Shown: piece after piece, positions 1-7,922 of the stretch
How positions within the stretch are numbered: the first letter of the stretch is position 1
Layout: each line of letters starts with the position of its first letter
From: Streptococcus pneumoniae
GTDB taxonomy: Bacteria > Bacillota > Bacilli > Lactobacillales > Streptococcaceae
Direction of reading: 5' to 3'
DNA: 14,575 nt
Assembly: GCF_001113365.1 (NCBI RefSeq)
Contig: NZ_CKYA01000015.1
Span: 1-14,575 of the forward strand
Notes under the pieces: model-generated
What the model was told of the DNA's origin: nothing
What the model saw: the letters and a program-made list of their open reading frames with translations, nothing else
Databases searched by the model: none
Program-made: the position numbers and the translations under genes

Positions 1-3000
1 GGTTGTTAATTTTAAAAATAATCTCTCCATTTGCTATTAGTAAACAACTATGTAGTATGCGTTGACTCGAAATGAATTTTGAAATCTTATCCAAAATTTT
101 ATTTTCATTAACTTGAGTTACTCCGCTGAGCTCAAAAACTAATGGAGAATTATATTTATATTTTATATGATTGAATTTTTCATCGAAAAATATATTTTTT
201 TGAACTACAGAAGCTTTCGCTGAAGATAAGTTGTTGTCTTTGGAAATTTGTAAATCATTCTCAGATTTATGACTATTGTTTAACACTTCTACCAGAGGCT
301 TCATACTTAATAATTCTGAGACTCTTATATTTTTATTCCTTTTCTTCATGTAATTTACCAATTTCATGGCTGAAAGCGAGTCTCCTCCATTTTCGATAAA
401 ACTTTGACTAAAGTTTATTTCTCTAATTAATAAATCCTCAATCTCTTTTTGTACATCCAAATCAATGTTATCTAAATTAATTTTGTCATTATTGGAAGAA
501 ATATTTGATACTTCTTTTCTGAATTTTTCAGCAAGAATTTTATTATTTAATTTACCATTTACAGTAAGAGGTAACTCTGAGATATTAATAAAATATTTAG
601 GAACCATGGCAGATGTCAGCACTTCTGAGAGAGTTTTTCTTAGTTTAGAGTAATCTATTTCTGGACTCGTATGGAAACAAACCAATGTATTATCAATAAC
701 ACTAACAACAATTTGTATGTTTTTTGAATTTAAAATACTTTGAATAACTTCCTCAATTTCACTAATTTCAATTCTCTGTCCATTAATTTTCACTTGAGAA
801 TCTTTCCTACCAATGATTATAATCTCAGACTTGTAGTTATAATATCCAAAATCACCAGAACGATACAACTTTTCCCCGTTAAGCGAATTTAAATAGAAAA
901 AGTTCTTTTTATTTAGTTCTTCACGATTTATATAGCCATTCGCTACCCCTTCACCACCTACAATGATTTCTCCAACTTGCATAGGGGCACAAACATTTCC
1001 AAACTGGTCTAAAATATATGTACTAGATCCAGAAATACTTTTTCCAATAGGTATTGATTCTTTATTGCTCCTACCTATTATTTGAATTGTGGATAATACA
1101 CTATTTTCAGTTGGACCATAACCATTAACAACTATTATATTTTCATTTGAATAATAAATATTTTCTATCAACTTATTCTTGACTATCTCGCCACCGGTTA
1201 TTATGAATTTAAAATGATTAAATAATTCATTATCATAAGAAAAAAGTTCCTGAAGTAAGGTAAATGACATTATTGAAGCAAATTTACGATCAGATGCTAA
1301 AATTTGTGATAATTTTCCTATATCGAATATATAATTTTTAGGGATAATTTCTAAAGTCTTTCCACTAGTTAAAGGTAACCATATCTCCAATTCAGAAATG
1401 TCAAATCCTAAAGAATTTAGCTGTAAGAAAGTATCATATCCATCGGACAATTCTGCTAAATTATTATCGTTAATTAGTCTTACTATTCCAGTTTCTGGTA
1501 TCATGACTCCTTTCGGAGTCCCTGTAGTTCCAGAAGTATATAAAATATAAAGAGGAGAAGAATCGCTTGAAGTACTATTTGGCTTATAGTTTGGATTAAT
1601 TTTTAATTCGTTATGATCTATATAATAACTACAATTTGAGTCTTCTAAAATAAATTTCTGCCTTTTTTGAGGGAATTCTGGATCAATTGGCACATAAGTT
1701 ATCCCCATTTGCACTAATGAAAGAATATTAATAAATGTATCGAATTCTTTATATCCAATTACTCCAATTTTATCCCCTACTTTAATAATGTTATTTAAAT
1801 AACTAACTCTATTTTTTATCAATTTATATAGAGTTTCATAAGTAATTGTCGAATGACCTAACCTTAAAGCAATGTTATTTGGAAATTTTTTAGAAATTCC
1901 CATAACCCTATCCATTAATAATAAATTGGCTTTTTTGTCAAATTTTTTTAATGACTTGCTTTCTCTTTCAATTATTTTGCTTATAAACTCAGGCTTTGCT
2001 AACTGAATTTTTGATATCCTTTCCACAGTTTCACAATGAATAATATTTGTTGTAAAGCTAAAGAAATTTTTGATTAACGAATTGATCTTCTCTCTAGTGT
2101 ATATTCTTTTATTATAAATAAGCTCTAACTCATTTTTCTGATTTTTGAATCTTCTGTAAATTATACTTATCGGGACCGGTAAATAGTTCGGTGTTTCTTC
2201 CTTTACAACTACCTTAGAATCCTTAACTAAGTAATTCATATTATCAACATAATAATTAAAACTCCATTCAAACAGATTTTTTCCATTTGCTTTAAGATTA
2301 TTTATTAATTCATTATAAGGATATTCAGAATGTTTAATATCTTTTAGAAAATTTCTCTTGATTCCTTTATAAGCGTCGATAATGCTTTCTTCACCAGACA
2401 AAGAATATGAAAACGGGACTGTACTTGTGAACATTCCAAAACTATTATAAAAACGTTTATTTCGCCTGTTATAATAGGGGATTCCCAATATCCCATTTTT
2501 TTCTTCAGCAATTCTATATTTGTAAATACATAATAACGTTATCAAAAAGATATTTTCATTTAAGTGATTTTTCCTTAGGAACAATTCCCATCTTTCCAAA
2601 TAGTTATCATCTAAACGAATTAAAATTTTCTCAGACGAAGGATTTTCAGGAATGTTTTCAAATGAATTTTTACAGTGATATAATCTATTTTCCCAATATA
2701 CTTTATCCTCATTAAATTTTTCAGTATCTTCCAAATATCTTTGTTCTTCTTGTAAGTATTCAACATACTCTATTCCAATATTAAATCCATGCCCATTATA
2801 AATATCAAAAATGGCTCCTGCAATTAATCCGATTGAATATGCATCTACAATCGAATGATGAAACATTACAAATAGTTGACCACCATCTTCATTTTGGTAA
2901 ACTCCAAATTTAAATAAAAAATCATTGTAAATATCAAATTTGGAATTTAAACAGCCCCTTTTATAACTTTCAAATTCGTTTTTGTCAAAAAAGATGTTTA

Positions 3001-3244
3001 CTATAGAACTATCAAATTTACAATCACGATATTTCTGAATGATTTCGTCATTTTTCAATAGAAAGGTTGTTCTAAAGATTTTCGAGGAATTAAGAACTGC
3101 AACAACTGCATCGATCAATTTATACAAATGAAAAGGAGTAGAAATTTTATAAAAACCTCCTTCGTTTGATATTCTTGGTTCACAATATATTTCTTCAGTA
3201 TATATAATTCGTTTTTGTGCATTTGTTAAGTTATAATATTCCAT
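1..3244 (-). CDS. Nonribosomal peptide synthetase, C-A-T-C..., partial at left edge
   Basis: This is a cytoplasmic multimodular enzyme that activates an amino acid, loads it on a carrier domain and condenses it; about 1081 residues are visible. Domain order: condensation (about 1-430; HHSIVDA near 130), adenylation (about 460-910; YTSGTTGTPKG near 568, NGYGPTEN, LYRSGDFGYY, GRKDSQVKINGQRIE, NGK lysine near 896), carrier (IENGGDSLSAMKL near 951), then the start of a second condensation domain from about 1000 to the edge. In the first C domain the usual HHxxxDG reads HHSIVDA. My reading of the specificity pocket (GrsA numbering) is D-I-L-M-I-G-G-V-L-K, which I cannot assign to an amino acid. 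The ATG follows GGGGAG, which overlaps the tetR stop 9 nt upstream, so the two genes are probably co-transcribed and translationally coupled. An NRPS starting with a C domain may accept an acyl starter or an upstream peptide; which one is unknown. Product unknown. Confidence 0.93.
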   Translation of the reverse strand, partial: MEYYNLTNAQKRIIYTEEIYCEPRISNEGGFYKISTPFHLYKLIDAVVAVLNSSKIFRTTFLLKNDEIIQKYRDCKFDSSIVNIFFDKNEFESYKRGCLNSKFDIYNDFLFKFGVYQNEDGGQLFVMFHHSIVDAYSIGLIAGAIFDIYNGHGFNIGIEYVEYLQEEQRYLEDTEKFNEDKVYWENRLYHCKNSFENIPENPSSEKILIRLDDNYLERWELFLRKNHLNENIFLITLLCIYKYRIAEEKNGILGIPYYNRRNKRFYNSFGMFTSTVPFSYSLSGEESIIDAYKGIKRNFLKDIKHSEYPYNELINNLKANGKNLFEWSFNYYVDNMNYLVKDSKVVVKEETPNYLPVPISIIYRRFKNQKNELELIYNKRIYTREKINSLIKNFFSFTTNIIHCETVERISKIQLAKPEFISKIIERESKSLKKFDKKANLLLMDRVMGISKKFPNNIALRLGHSTITYETLYKLIKNRVSYLNNIIKVGDKIGVIGYKEFDTFINILSLVQMGITYVPIDPEFPQKRQKFILEDSNCSYYIDHNELKINPNYKPNSTSSDSSPLYILYTSGTTGTPKGVMIPETGIVRLINDNNLAELSDGYDTFLQLNSLGFDISELEIWLPLTSGKTLEIIPKNYIFDIGKLSQILASDRKFASIMSFTLLQELFSYDNELFNHFKFIITGGEIVKNKLIENIYYSNENIIVVNGYGPTENSVLSTIQIIGRSNKESIPIGKSISGSSTYILDQFGNVCAPMQVGEIIVGGEGVANGYINREELNKKNFFYLNSLNGEKLYRSGDFGYYNYKSEIIIIGRKDSQVKINGQRIEISEIEEVIQSILNSKNIQIVVSVIDNTLVCFHTSPEIDYSKLRKTLSEVLTSAMVPKYFINISELPLTVNGKLNNKILAEKFRKEVSNISSNNDKINLDNIDLDVQKEIEDLLIREINFSQSFIENGGDSLSAMKLVNYMKKRNKNIRVSELLSMKPLVEVLNNSHKSENDLQISKDNNLSSAKASVVQKNIFFDEKFNHIKYKYNSPLVFELSGVTQVNENKILDKISKFISSQRILHSCLLIANGEIIFKINN

Positions 3245-3253
3245 TTTACTCCC

Positions 3254-3835
3254 CTATTCATTAAAACTAATACTAAAAATAATATTTACAAATTTTTCAA
3301 TATACCTCTCTTTTTCATCCTCACAATCAAATTTTGAAAAGCTAGGGTAAGAATTTTGAATCAAATTTATAATCATTTTCGCTTCTAGTAAAGGTGGATT
3401 TTCTTGTAGTTCTGGATTAATAACTATAAGTATATCTACAACAAGGGCAACCATCTCTTGATTAAAATAAAACATTAATTTTTGAAACTCTTCATCTTTT
3501 CTGGAAAGTAATAGAATATCACTATTTAAAAAATGATTTTCCCAATTATTATCTATTCCATTAATTAGAAATTCTTTGAATTTTATTTCTGAACGAATAT
3601 TTTTTCCTGTAATTTCTTTTCGCAAGACTTCCATTTGCTTTAAAGAATAGTTAAAAAATATCTTGATTAATTCTTTAAAAACATCTTCTTTACTACTAAA
3701 ATAATTATAAAAGACTCCCACAGAGACTCCTGCTGTCTTTGTAATCTCTTTTGTTGTAATAGAAGTTATGCTTCTATCTTTTAAGAGAGCATCTGTAGCT
3801 TTTATTAATTTTTGTTTATTATCATCCTTTGCCAT
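3254..3835 (-). CDS. TetR/AcrR-family transcriptional regulator of the NRPS locus
   Basis: This is a 193-residue DNA-binding repressor-type protein. The N-terminus carries a TetR helix-turn-helix (about residues 8-55) ending in the hallmark VFYNYFSSKEDVFKELI; the remaining all-helical part would be the ligand-binding and dimerisation domain. The ATG is preceded by GAGG at good spacing. It is the first gene of the minus-strand operon, directly before the NRPS, and faces the thioesterase/PPTase operon across a region full of repeated half-sites, so it probably controls both directions and itself. The ligand may be the peptide product or a precursor (inference). Length is normal for the family; no damage is seen. 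Confidence 0.92.
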   Translation of the reverse strand: MAKDDNKQKLIKATDALLKDRSITSITTKEITKTAGVSVGVFYNYFSSKEDVFKELIKIFFNYSLKQMEVLRKEITGKNIRSEIKFKEFLINGIDNNWENHFLNSDILLLSRKDEEFQKLMFYFNQEMVALVVDILIVINPELQENPPLLEAKMIINLIQNSYPSFSKFDCEDEKERYIEKFVNIIFSISFNE

Positions 3836-3862
3836 AGTTACCTCAAATTAAATTTACACTTT

Positions 3863-3956
3863 ATAAATGAATTATATCTCATTTATGTACTTTTTTCAAG
3901 AGATAAATGAACTTTGGTTCATATATTTGATGATTTTTATATATATATGAACCAAA
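3863..3956. promoter_or_regulatory. Cluster of inverted repeats, probable TetR operators
   Basis: Three related dyads lie between the divergent operons. ATAAATGA (3863-3870) pairs with TCATTTAT (3879-3886), straddling the minus-strand -10. ATAAATGAAC (3904-3913) pairs, with one mismatch, with GTTCATATAT (3917-3926). TTTGGTTCATATAT (3913-3926) pairs perfectly with ATATATGAACCAAA (3943-3956), ending just before the plus-strand -35. The shared half-site, roughly AT(A/T)(A/T)ATGAA(C), suggests one DNA-binding protein, most simply the adjacent TetR, occupying several sites and covering both promoters. Confidence 0.7.
3871..3899 (-). promoter_or_regulatory. Promoter of the tetR-NRPS operon
   Basis: On the minus strand, TTGAAA (3894-3899) and TATAAT (3871-3876) are separated by 17 bp, a near-consensus vegetative promoter. 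The -10 sits inside the ATAAATGA-N8-TCATTTAT dyad, so a bound repressor would block it. The tetR ATG lies about 35 bp downstream. Confidence 0.8.
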
Positions 3957-3961
3957 AATCA

Positions 3962-3990
3962 TTGAAAATAGTGTTCTTATATATTATAAT
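3962..3990 (+). promoter_or_regulatory. Promoter of the thioesterase-PPTase operon
   Basis: On the plus strand, TTGAAA (3962-3967) and TATAAT (3985-3990) are separated by 17 bp, the same elements and spacing as the divergent promoter. The right arm of the 14-bp inverted repeat ends 5 bp before the -35. The thioesterase ATG at 4032 follows GAGG at suitable spacing. Confidence 0.82.
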
Positions 3991-4031
3991 AAACTCATGA
4001 TTTAATAGAACTAACAACTTGAGGTATCGTC

Positions 4032-4712
4032 ATGAAAATTTTTTGTCTCCCTTACGCTGGTGGCTCATCATCAATTTACTCACCTTGGAAAAATTTATTT
4101 AGAAATTGCACTATAATCCCAATAGACTTACCTGGTCACGGCATGAACATAAACATGAATCTATTGGACACATTTTCTAAAAATCTTGAGTTTCTTTACA
4201 ATAAAATTATCTCCGAAATCTCTGATTCAGAAAAATATTGTATCTTTGGACATAGCCTAGGTGGTCTATTTGCTTATGAGATTTGTAAAAAAATTGAACA
4301 GTCAGAGTTTAATAATCCCGATAAAATTTTTATTTCAGCAACCAAACCACCAATGTGTAAGAAAAATTATGATTTGGAAACAGATACAAAATTGAAAGAT
4401 ATCTTAATTGAGTATAATGCTACACCTAAAGAAATTTTAAGCAATGAGGATATCTTTAGCTTTTTTAGACCTATAATATTAAACGATTTCAAAGTCTACA
4501 ATGATTATGAACTACGTGACCATGATCAACAGATAAAAACCCAGACAATTATTTTTTATGGCACAAATGACTCTATTCCGTATGATGAATTAAACAAGTG
4601 GCAATTATTATGTGCAAACGACATTAATTATTACCCAGTCGAGGGAGATCACTTTTTTATTTCTTCAAATTTGAGTCAAGTATCAAAAATAATTAAAGAC
4701 GTGATAAATTAG
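4032..4712 (+). CDS. Type II thioesterase (GrsT/SrfD-like) of the NRPS locus
   Basis: This is a 226-residue alpha/beta hydrolase. The start MKIFCLPYAGGSSSIYSPW is the typical opening of stand-alone NRPS/PKS thioesterases. The nucleophile is Ser75 in GHSLGG (73-78), the acid is probably Asp180 in FYGTND, and the histidine is His207 in GDHFF. In known systems such enzymes remove misloaded acyl groups from carrier domains and so keep the synthetase running. It is the first gene of the plus-strand operon and is followed after 12 nt by the PPTase. All catalytic residues are present and the length is normal. It is not the chain-terminating domain, which would be expected at the unseen end of the NRPS. 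Confidence 0.92.
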   Translation: MKIFCLPYAGGSSSIYSPWKNLFRNCTIIPIDLPGHGMNINMNLLDTFSKNLEFLYNKIISEISDSEKYCIFGHSLGGLFAYEICKKIEQSEFNNPDKIFISATKPPMCKKNYDLETDTKLKDILIEYNATPKEILSNEDIFSFFRPIILNDFKVYNDYELRDHDQQIKTQTIIFYGTNDSIPYDELNKWQLLCANDINYYPVEGDHFFISSNLSQVSKIIKDVIN

Positions 4713-4724
4713 AGGGTGTAACTA

Positions 4725-5378
4725 ATGTTAATTTTAATATCTGATATATCCAAGTTGGATTCTAAAATCATTGATTATGATTTTTTAAATAAAATACCAT
4801 CGTATAGATTAAAATCTAAAAATAAAAGCGATATTCAAAAATCAATTAATTCATTAAAATTACTTAAAATTGGGTTAAATGAATTTGGAATTGATTTATT
4901 TAGAGAGGATTTAGTATACAATGAATTTGGAAAACCAAGTTTAAAAAGGAAAGATATCTTCTATAACATTTCTCATTCGGGAAAGTATGTTACGTGTGCT
5001 ATTTCAAATAAAATTGTTGGAATAGATATCCAGAAACATATCGAAAAGTTTGAGGAAATTATATCTTTCTTTAGCATTTCTGAAAAGGAATACCTAGCTA
5101 GTATTCCTTTTCAGAAATTATTAATAAAAGAATTTTTCAAAATTTGGACAGTTAAAGAAAGTTATGTAAAATTTTTAGGTAGAGGGCTATATAAAGAATT
5201 AGATTCTTTCTCACTTTTCCTTGATAAGAAAAAAATAATCGATGAGGGTAGAATCGTTAAAGATATTTTGTATAAAAATTTTTCTATCTCTGAAGAGTAT
5301 ACTATGTCTGTTGTAGCTAGTTCTGATGATAGCTACGAAATTAGATATGTTGAAGTTGAAAACCTAATATCTCTATAA
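4725..5378 (+). CDS. 4'-phosphopantetheinyl transferase, Sfp type
   Basis: This 217-residue enzyme transfers the phosphopantetheine arm from coenzyme A to the carrier-domain serine, converting the NRPS from apo to holo form. Family motifs seen in order: FGKPSL (68-73), FYNISHSG (79-86), VGIDIQ (98-103) and WTVKESYVKF (141-150). The magnesium ligands correspond to Asp101 and Glu145; the position that is Glu in B. subtilis Sfp (GIDIE) is Gln103 here. The gene follows the thioesterase in the same operon with its own GAGGG ribosome site. Having a private PPTase means the cluster need not rely on the host's AcpS, fitting a horizontally moved unit. The 3' end overlaps a decayed minus-strand frame from the mobilisation block. 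Confidence 0.92.
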   Translation: MLILISDISKLDSKIIDYDFLNKIPSYRLKSKNKSDIQKSINSLKLLKIGLNEFGIDLFREDLVYNEFGKPSLKRKDIFYNISHSGKYVTCAISNKIVGIDIQKHIEKFEEIISFFSISEKEYLASIPFQKLLIKEFFKIWTVKESYVKFLGRGLYKELDSFSLFLDKKKIIDEGRIVKDILYKNFSISEEYTMSVVASSDDSYEIRYVEVENLISL

Positions 5379-5696
5379 AAAACAAAATCCCATTGTACAT
5401 TAATACTCTGAACTGTACAGCGGGATTCTTCTACATATACTATAAAATTTTCTGAAAGAACTTTATCAACTACTCTGCCTATAATTTTTTTGACATACTC
5501 TGCATCCGCGAACATGTCAAAATATTTATTATCGAGAAAAACTAAGCGGTAAGCCATTTTGCGAACGATAAAGTTTCTTGATATAGCTACGTTTAGCTTA
5601 TTCAAAAATACATAACTTGTTTCATCATGTTCAAATTCTATCTCATATATGTATTTAATTGCGAAGACTTCTCTACTTTTAAACTCGTCAAAATTT
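5333..5696 (-). pseudogene. Decayed or start-less small ORF after the relaxase
   Basis: Directly after the relaxase stop, the same reading frame stays open to 5333. It encodes about 120 protein-like residues (begins TNFDEFKSREVFAIKYIYEI; ends inside the PPTase). No ATG, GTG or well-placed TTG with a ribosome site exists near its beginning; the first TTG (codon at 5605) has no Shine-Dalgarno. Simplest reading: a small gene that once followed the relaxase, perhaps overlapping its stop, and has lost its start; alternatively it is a former extension of the relaxase. Its 3' end overlaps the convergent PPTase by 46 bp and runs through a hairpin, suggesting its original end was replaced at the junction with the NRPS locus. 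I do not recognise a family. Confidence 0.45.
5375..5427 (-). terminator. Probable intrinsic terminator of the mobilisation operon
   Basis: AATCCC-AT-TGTACA (5386-5399) pairs with TGTACA-GC-GGGATT (5414-5427) around a 14-nt loop, with a two-base internal mismatch. In the minus direction the stem is followed by TTGTTTTTTAT, a good U-tract. In the plus direction there is no T-run after the stem, so it is a poorer terminator for the PPTase operon, although its position just after the PPTase stop would let it protect that 3' end. Confidence 0.6.
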
Positions 5697-5698
5697 GT

Positions 5699-7564
5699 TT
5701 ATTCTAGAGAAATATCTTCTTGAAATTTTAGGTCGGTATGTTTTTTTATGCTGAGAATTTTCACAAGTGTTTCTAATCTTCTAGTTAGTCTCTCATATTC
5801 GTCAATGTCATTAGCAAGTTCCTGTTGTAATTTTAAAATGCCTTTATTAACTTGATCTAAAGTTATGGATTCCGTCATATTCATTTTAACAAAATCATAC
5901 TTAGCTAATTCCATACTTTCATGATCGTCACTCTTCAAATTGATAAGGACTTCCGCCATCTTGTTTAAGGTAGCGATTTTTTCTTGGGTTTCTTCTAACT
6001 TCATATCAAGCTTCGCAATTTCTAATACAAACTCATCTTTGATTTCTTGGTATTGTTTATTGATGTTAGACAGATCAATCATAAGATTAATTTCAGAAAT
6101 CTTCTCTTGAAGACTTTTTAAAGTTGGTCGTCTGTATGGGAGGTTTTTGCTATCATTGGTCAATTGCCTGATTAAAGTTCTCCCTTTGATAAAACAATTT
6201 TTATCTGAGTTTACTTGGTTATAGACAAAGTAGGAGGACGTTTCTCGAATGTAAACGTTATATTTTTTCTGATTTTCTTCTTCTAGGATATCCAACTGAT
6301 AGTTGGGAATAAAGATGAGCCCACTTTGTTTGATACCAAATGAAACCTTGATATAGATACCATCATCAACTAATTTTTCAATCTGATTATCCGTAAGTTC
6401 AACTTCAAACTCATGGATAGCACCTCGTTTTTCCTTGTATTTCTTGAAGGCTTCCTCGATTTCTTCTACGGAGTCTTTCTCCTTATGCTGCTCCTCTCTA
6501 AAAGTCTGATAATCTTCCTGAACATTTTCTAATACCTGAACATCTCTAACCTCTTTATCTTCGAAGTAACGGTTAAAAAAGTGAACATCGTACAATTTCT
6601 TATCACTAATTTTTTTATGGCTTAGACTAATCTTTTGACCATATTCTTCTAGGATAAAGGTCACATTTTTTTGCTTAAGCTCTATCGTTAAATTCAACTC
6701 TTTTGCCTTTACATGCAATTCCTCTAGTGAATGAACATGCTTTAATAAAAATTCTAAACGACTTTCAATCTCTTGTTTGGCAAAATATGTTCGAAAAAAC
6801 TCTTCATCATATAAGTCTCGTTTACTAAGTTGGCGACCACGAATTGGTTTTGTCATTGCTCTATCTGTCATCATAAAACAACTATGTTTTCGACTAAAAT
6901 CAATATGAACATATAACTGCTTTCCTTTCTCTAAAAAATCATCAAACGATTTAGATTGCTGCATCAAAAAATAGAGACGTTGTTTCAATTCAAACTTATG
7001 GCTCGATTCCCTATATTTTTTATAATCACGATAGGAATAATGCTTCTCAATAATTTTGGCACCAGCTATTTTTGAAATACGGTCAGAAATCATCCGAAGA
7101 TTTCGCTCCAAATGATAATCCCAAATCAATTTCTTTTCAGAGTTCCTATCAACAGAGTTGATTAAAATATGATTATGGATATGCGACTGATCAACGTGAG
7201 TTGCTACAATAAAACGAAAACGGCCACCAGTTAATTCCATCATAGTCTCATAACCAATACGGTTGATTTCTTCTGGTGTTAAGTTATCCTCTGGCGAAAA
7301 AGATTGTATCACATGATGAGCATGAATTTTTTGGTGTTTTCTTTCCAATCGGTCATTTCTTGAATCATACAATTCATCATTATTGATGAAATTGATGTTG
7401 TACATCTTGACCATTTCTTCATAAGTTGGAAAGTCCAGGTAATTACTCATTCCAAAATCAGAAATGAGTTCAAGATTATTGGTCTTCTCAGGATTGAGAA
7501 TATACTTGATTAAACGTCTACGATATTTTTTACCATGAGTCGTAAAATGTTTAGTGATTACCAT
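5699..7564 (-). CDS. MOBP-type relaxase, Tn5252-like
   Basis: This 621-residue enzyme nicks oriT and pilots the single strand in conjugative transfer. The nuclease domain occupies about residues 1-200. The HUH metal-binding motif is in ATHVDQSHIHNHILIN (His123, His128, His130 and His132 are the histidines there), and upstream conserved patches include YILNPEKT (21-28) and HAHHVIQSFSP (81-91). The nucleophilic tyrosine is probably one of the N-terminal tyrosines, but I cannot say which. The C-terminal 120 residues are charged and coiled-coil-like. The ATG at 7564 has AAGGAG five bases upstream and overlaps the MobC-like gene by 14 nt, so translation is coupled. I recognise the sequence style as the streptococcal Tn5252/ICE relaxase family. 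No secretion genes or integrase are visible, so the element would be mobilisable rather than self-transferring within this window. Confidence 0.9.
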   Translation of the reverse strand: MVITKHFTTHGKKYRRRLIKYILNPEKTNNLELISDFGMSNYLDFPTYEEMVKMYNINFINNDELYDSRNDRLERKHQKIHAHHVIQSFSPEDNLTPEEINRIGYETMMELTGGRFRFIVATHVDQSHIHNHILINSVDRNSEKKLIWDYHLERNLRMISDRISKIAGAKIIEKHYSYRDYKKYRESSHKFELKQRLYFLMQQSKSFDDFLEKGKQLYVHIDFSRKHSCFMMTDRAMTKPIRGRQLSKRDLYDEEFFRTYFAKQEIESRLEFLLKHVHSLEELHVKAKELNLTIELKQKNVTFILEEYGQKISLSHKKISDKKLYDVHFFNRYFEDKEVRDVQVLENVQEDYQTFREEQHKEKDSVEEIEEAFKKYKEKRGAIHEFEVELTDNQIEKLVDDGIYIKVSFGIKQSGLIFIPNYQLDILEEENQKKYNVYIRETSSYFVYNQVNSDKNCFIKGRTLIRQLTNDSKNLPYRRPTLKSLQEKISEINLMIDLSNINKQYQEIKDEFVLEIAKLDMKLEETQEKIATLNKMAEVLINLKSDDHESMELAKYDFVKMNMTESITLDQVNKGILKLQQELANDIDEYERLTRRLETLVKILSIKKHTDLKFQEDISLE

Positions 7565-7916
7565 GAAACTCCTTTAGTTTTTCGACATTCACATGAAACT
7601 CTTTCTCAACTTCAGTAATCAACTCATTTATTCCTTGACTCAAACTTTTTAGTTGTTCTTGAGAAATGAGATGACTTTGGTTAATGGCACGTGCAATCTG
7701 ATTGATGTTATTCCCTATCCGTCTCAATTCAAAAATGAGTTCCTTGTAATTTGAAGTGTCAATCGTTAAAAATGTCATGCTTGGATTAAGCAAAACTTTC
7801 CTAGCATAGTCGGAAAAATTTTTACTCCGACTTTCTGCAATACGGTCATTCAACTGTTTTAATTCACTATCTGTTAAAAAGACTTTTTTCAAATTGTTTC
7901 TGTAACGGTATTCCAT
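7551..7916 (-). CDS. MobC-like relaxosome accessory protein
   Basis: This 121-residue protein has an N-terminal basic DNA-binding part of ribbon-helix-helix type (KKVFLTDSELKQLNDRIAES) and a MobC signature in the second half: FELRRIGNNINQIARAINQ (residues about 64-82). MobC proteins bind oriT and help the relaxase open the nic region. It sits between the second accessory protein (6 nt away) and the relaxase (14-nt overlap), the usual order of this module. Its GAGG ribosome site overlaps the stop of the preceding gene. A decayed second copy of its C-terminus lies at 12407-12517. It corresponds to the protein often labelled Tn5252 Orf9 (from memory). Confidence 0.85.
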   Translation of the reverse strand: MEYRYRNNLKKVFLTDSELKQLNDRIAESRSKNFSDYARKVLLNPSMTFLTIDTSNYKELIFELRRIGNNINQIARAINQSHLISQEQLKSLSQGINELITEVEKEFHVNVEKLKEFHGNH

Positions 7917-7922
7917 ACTACC

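Noticed and set aside
465..653. 62-codon plus-strand open frame
   Set aside because: It lies antisense to the A-domain/carrier junction of the NRPS, whose motifs are unmistakable; no ribosome site.
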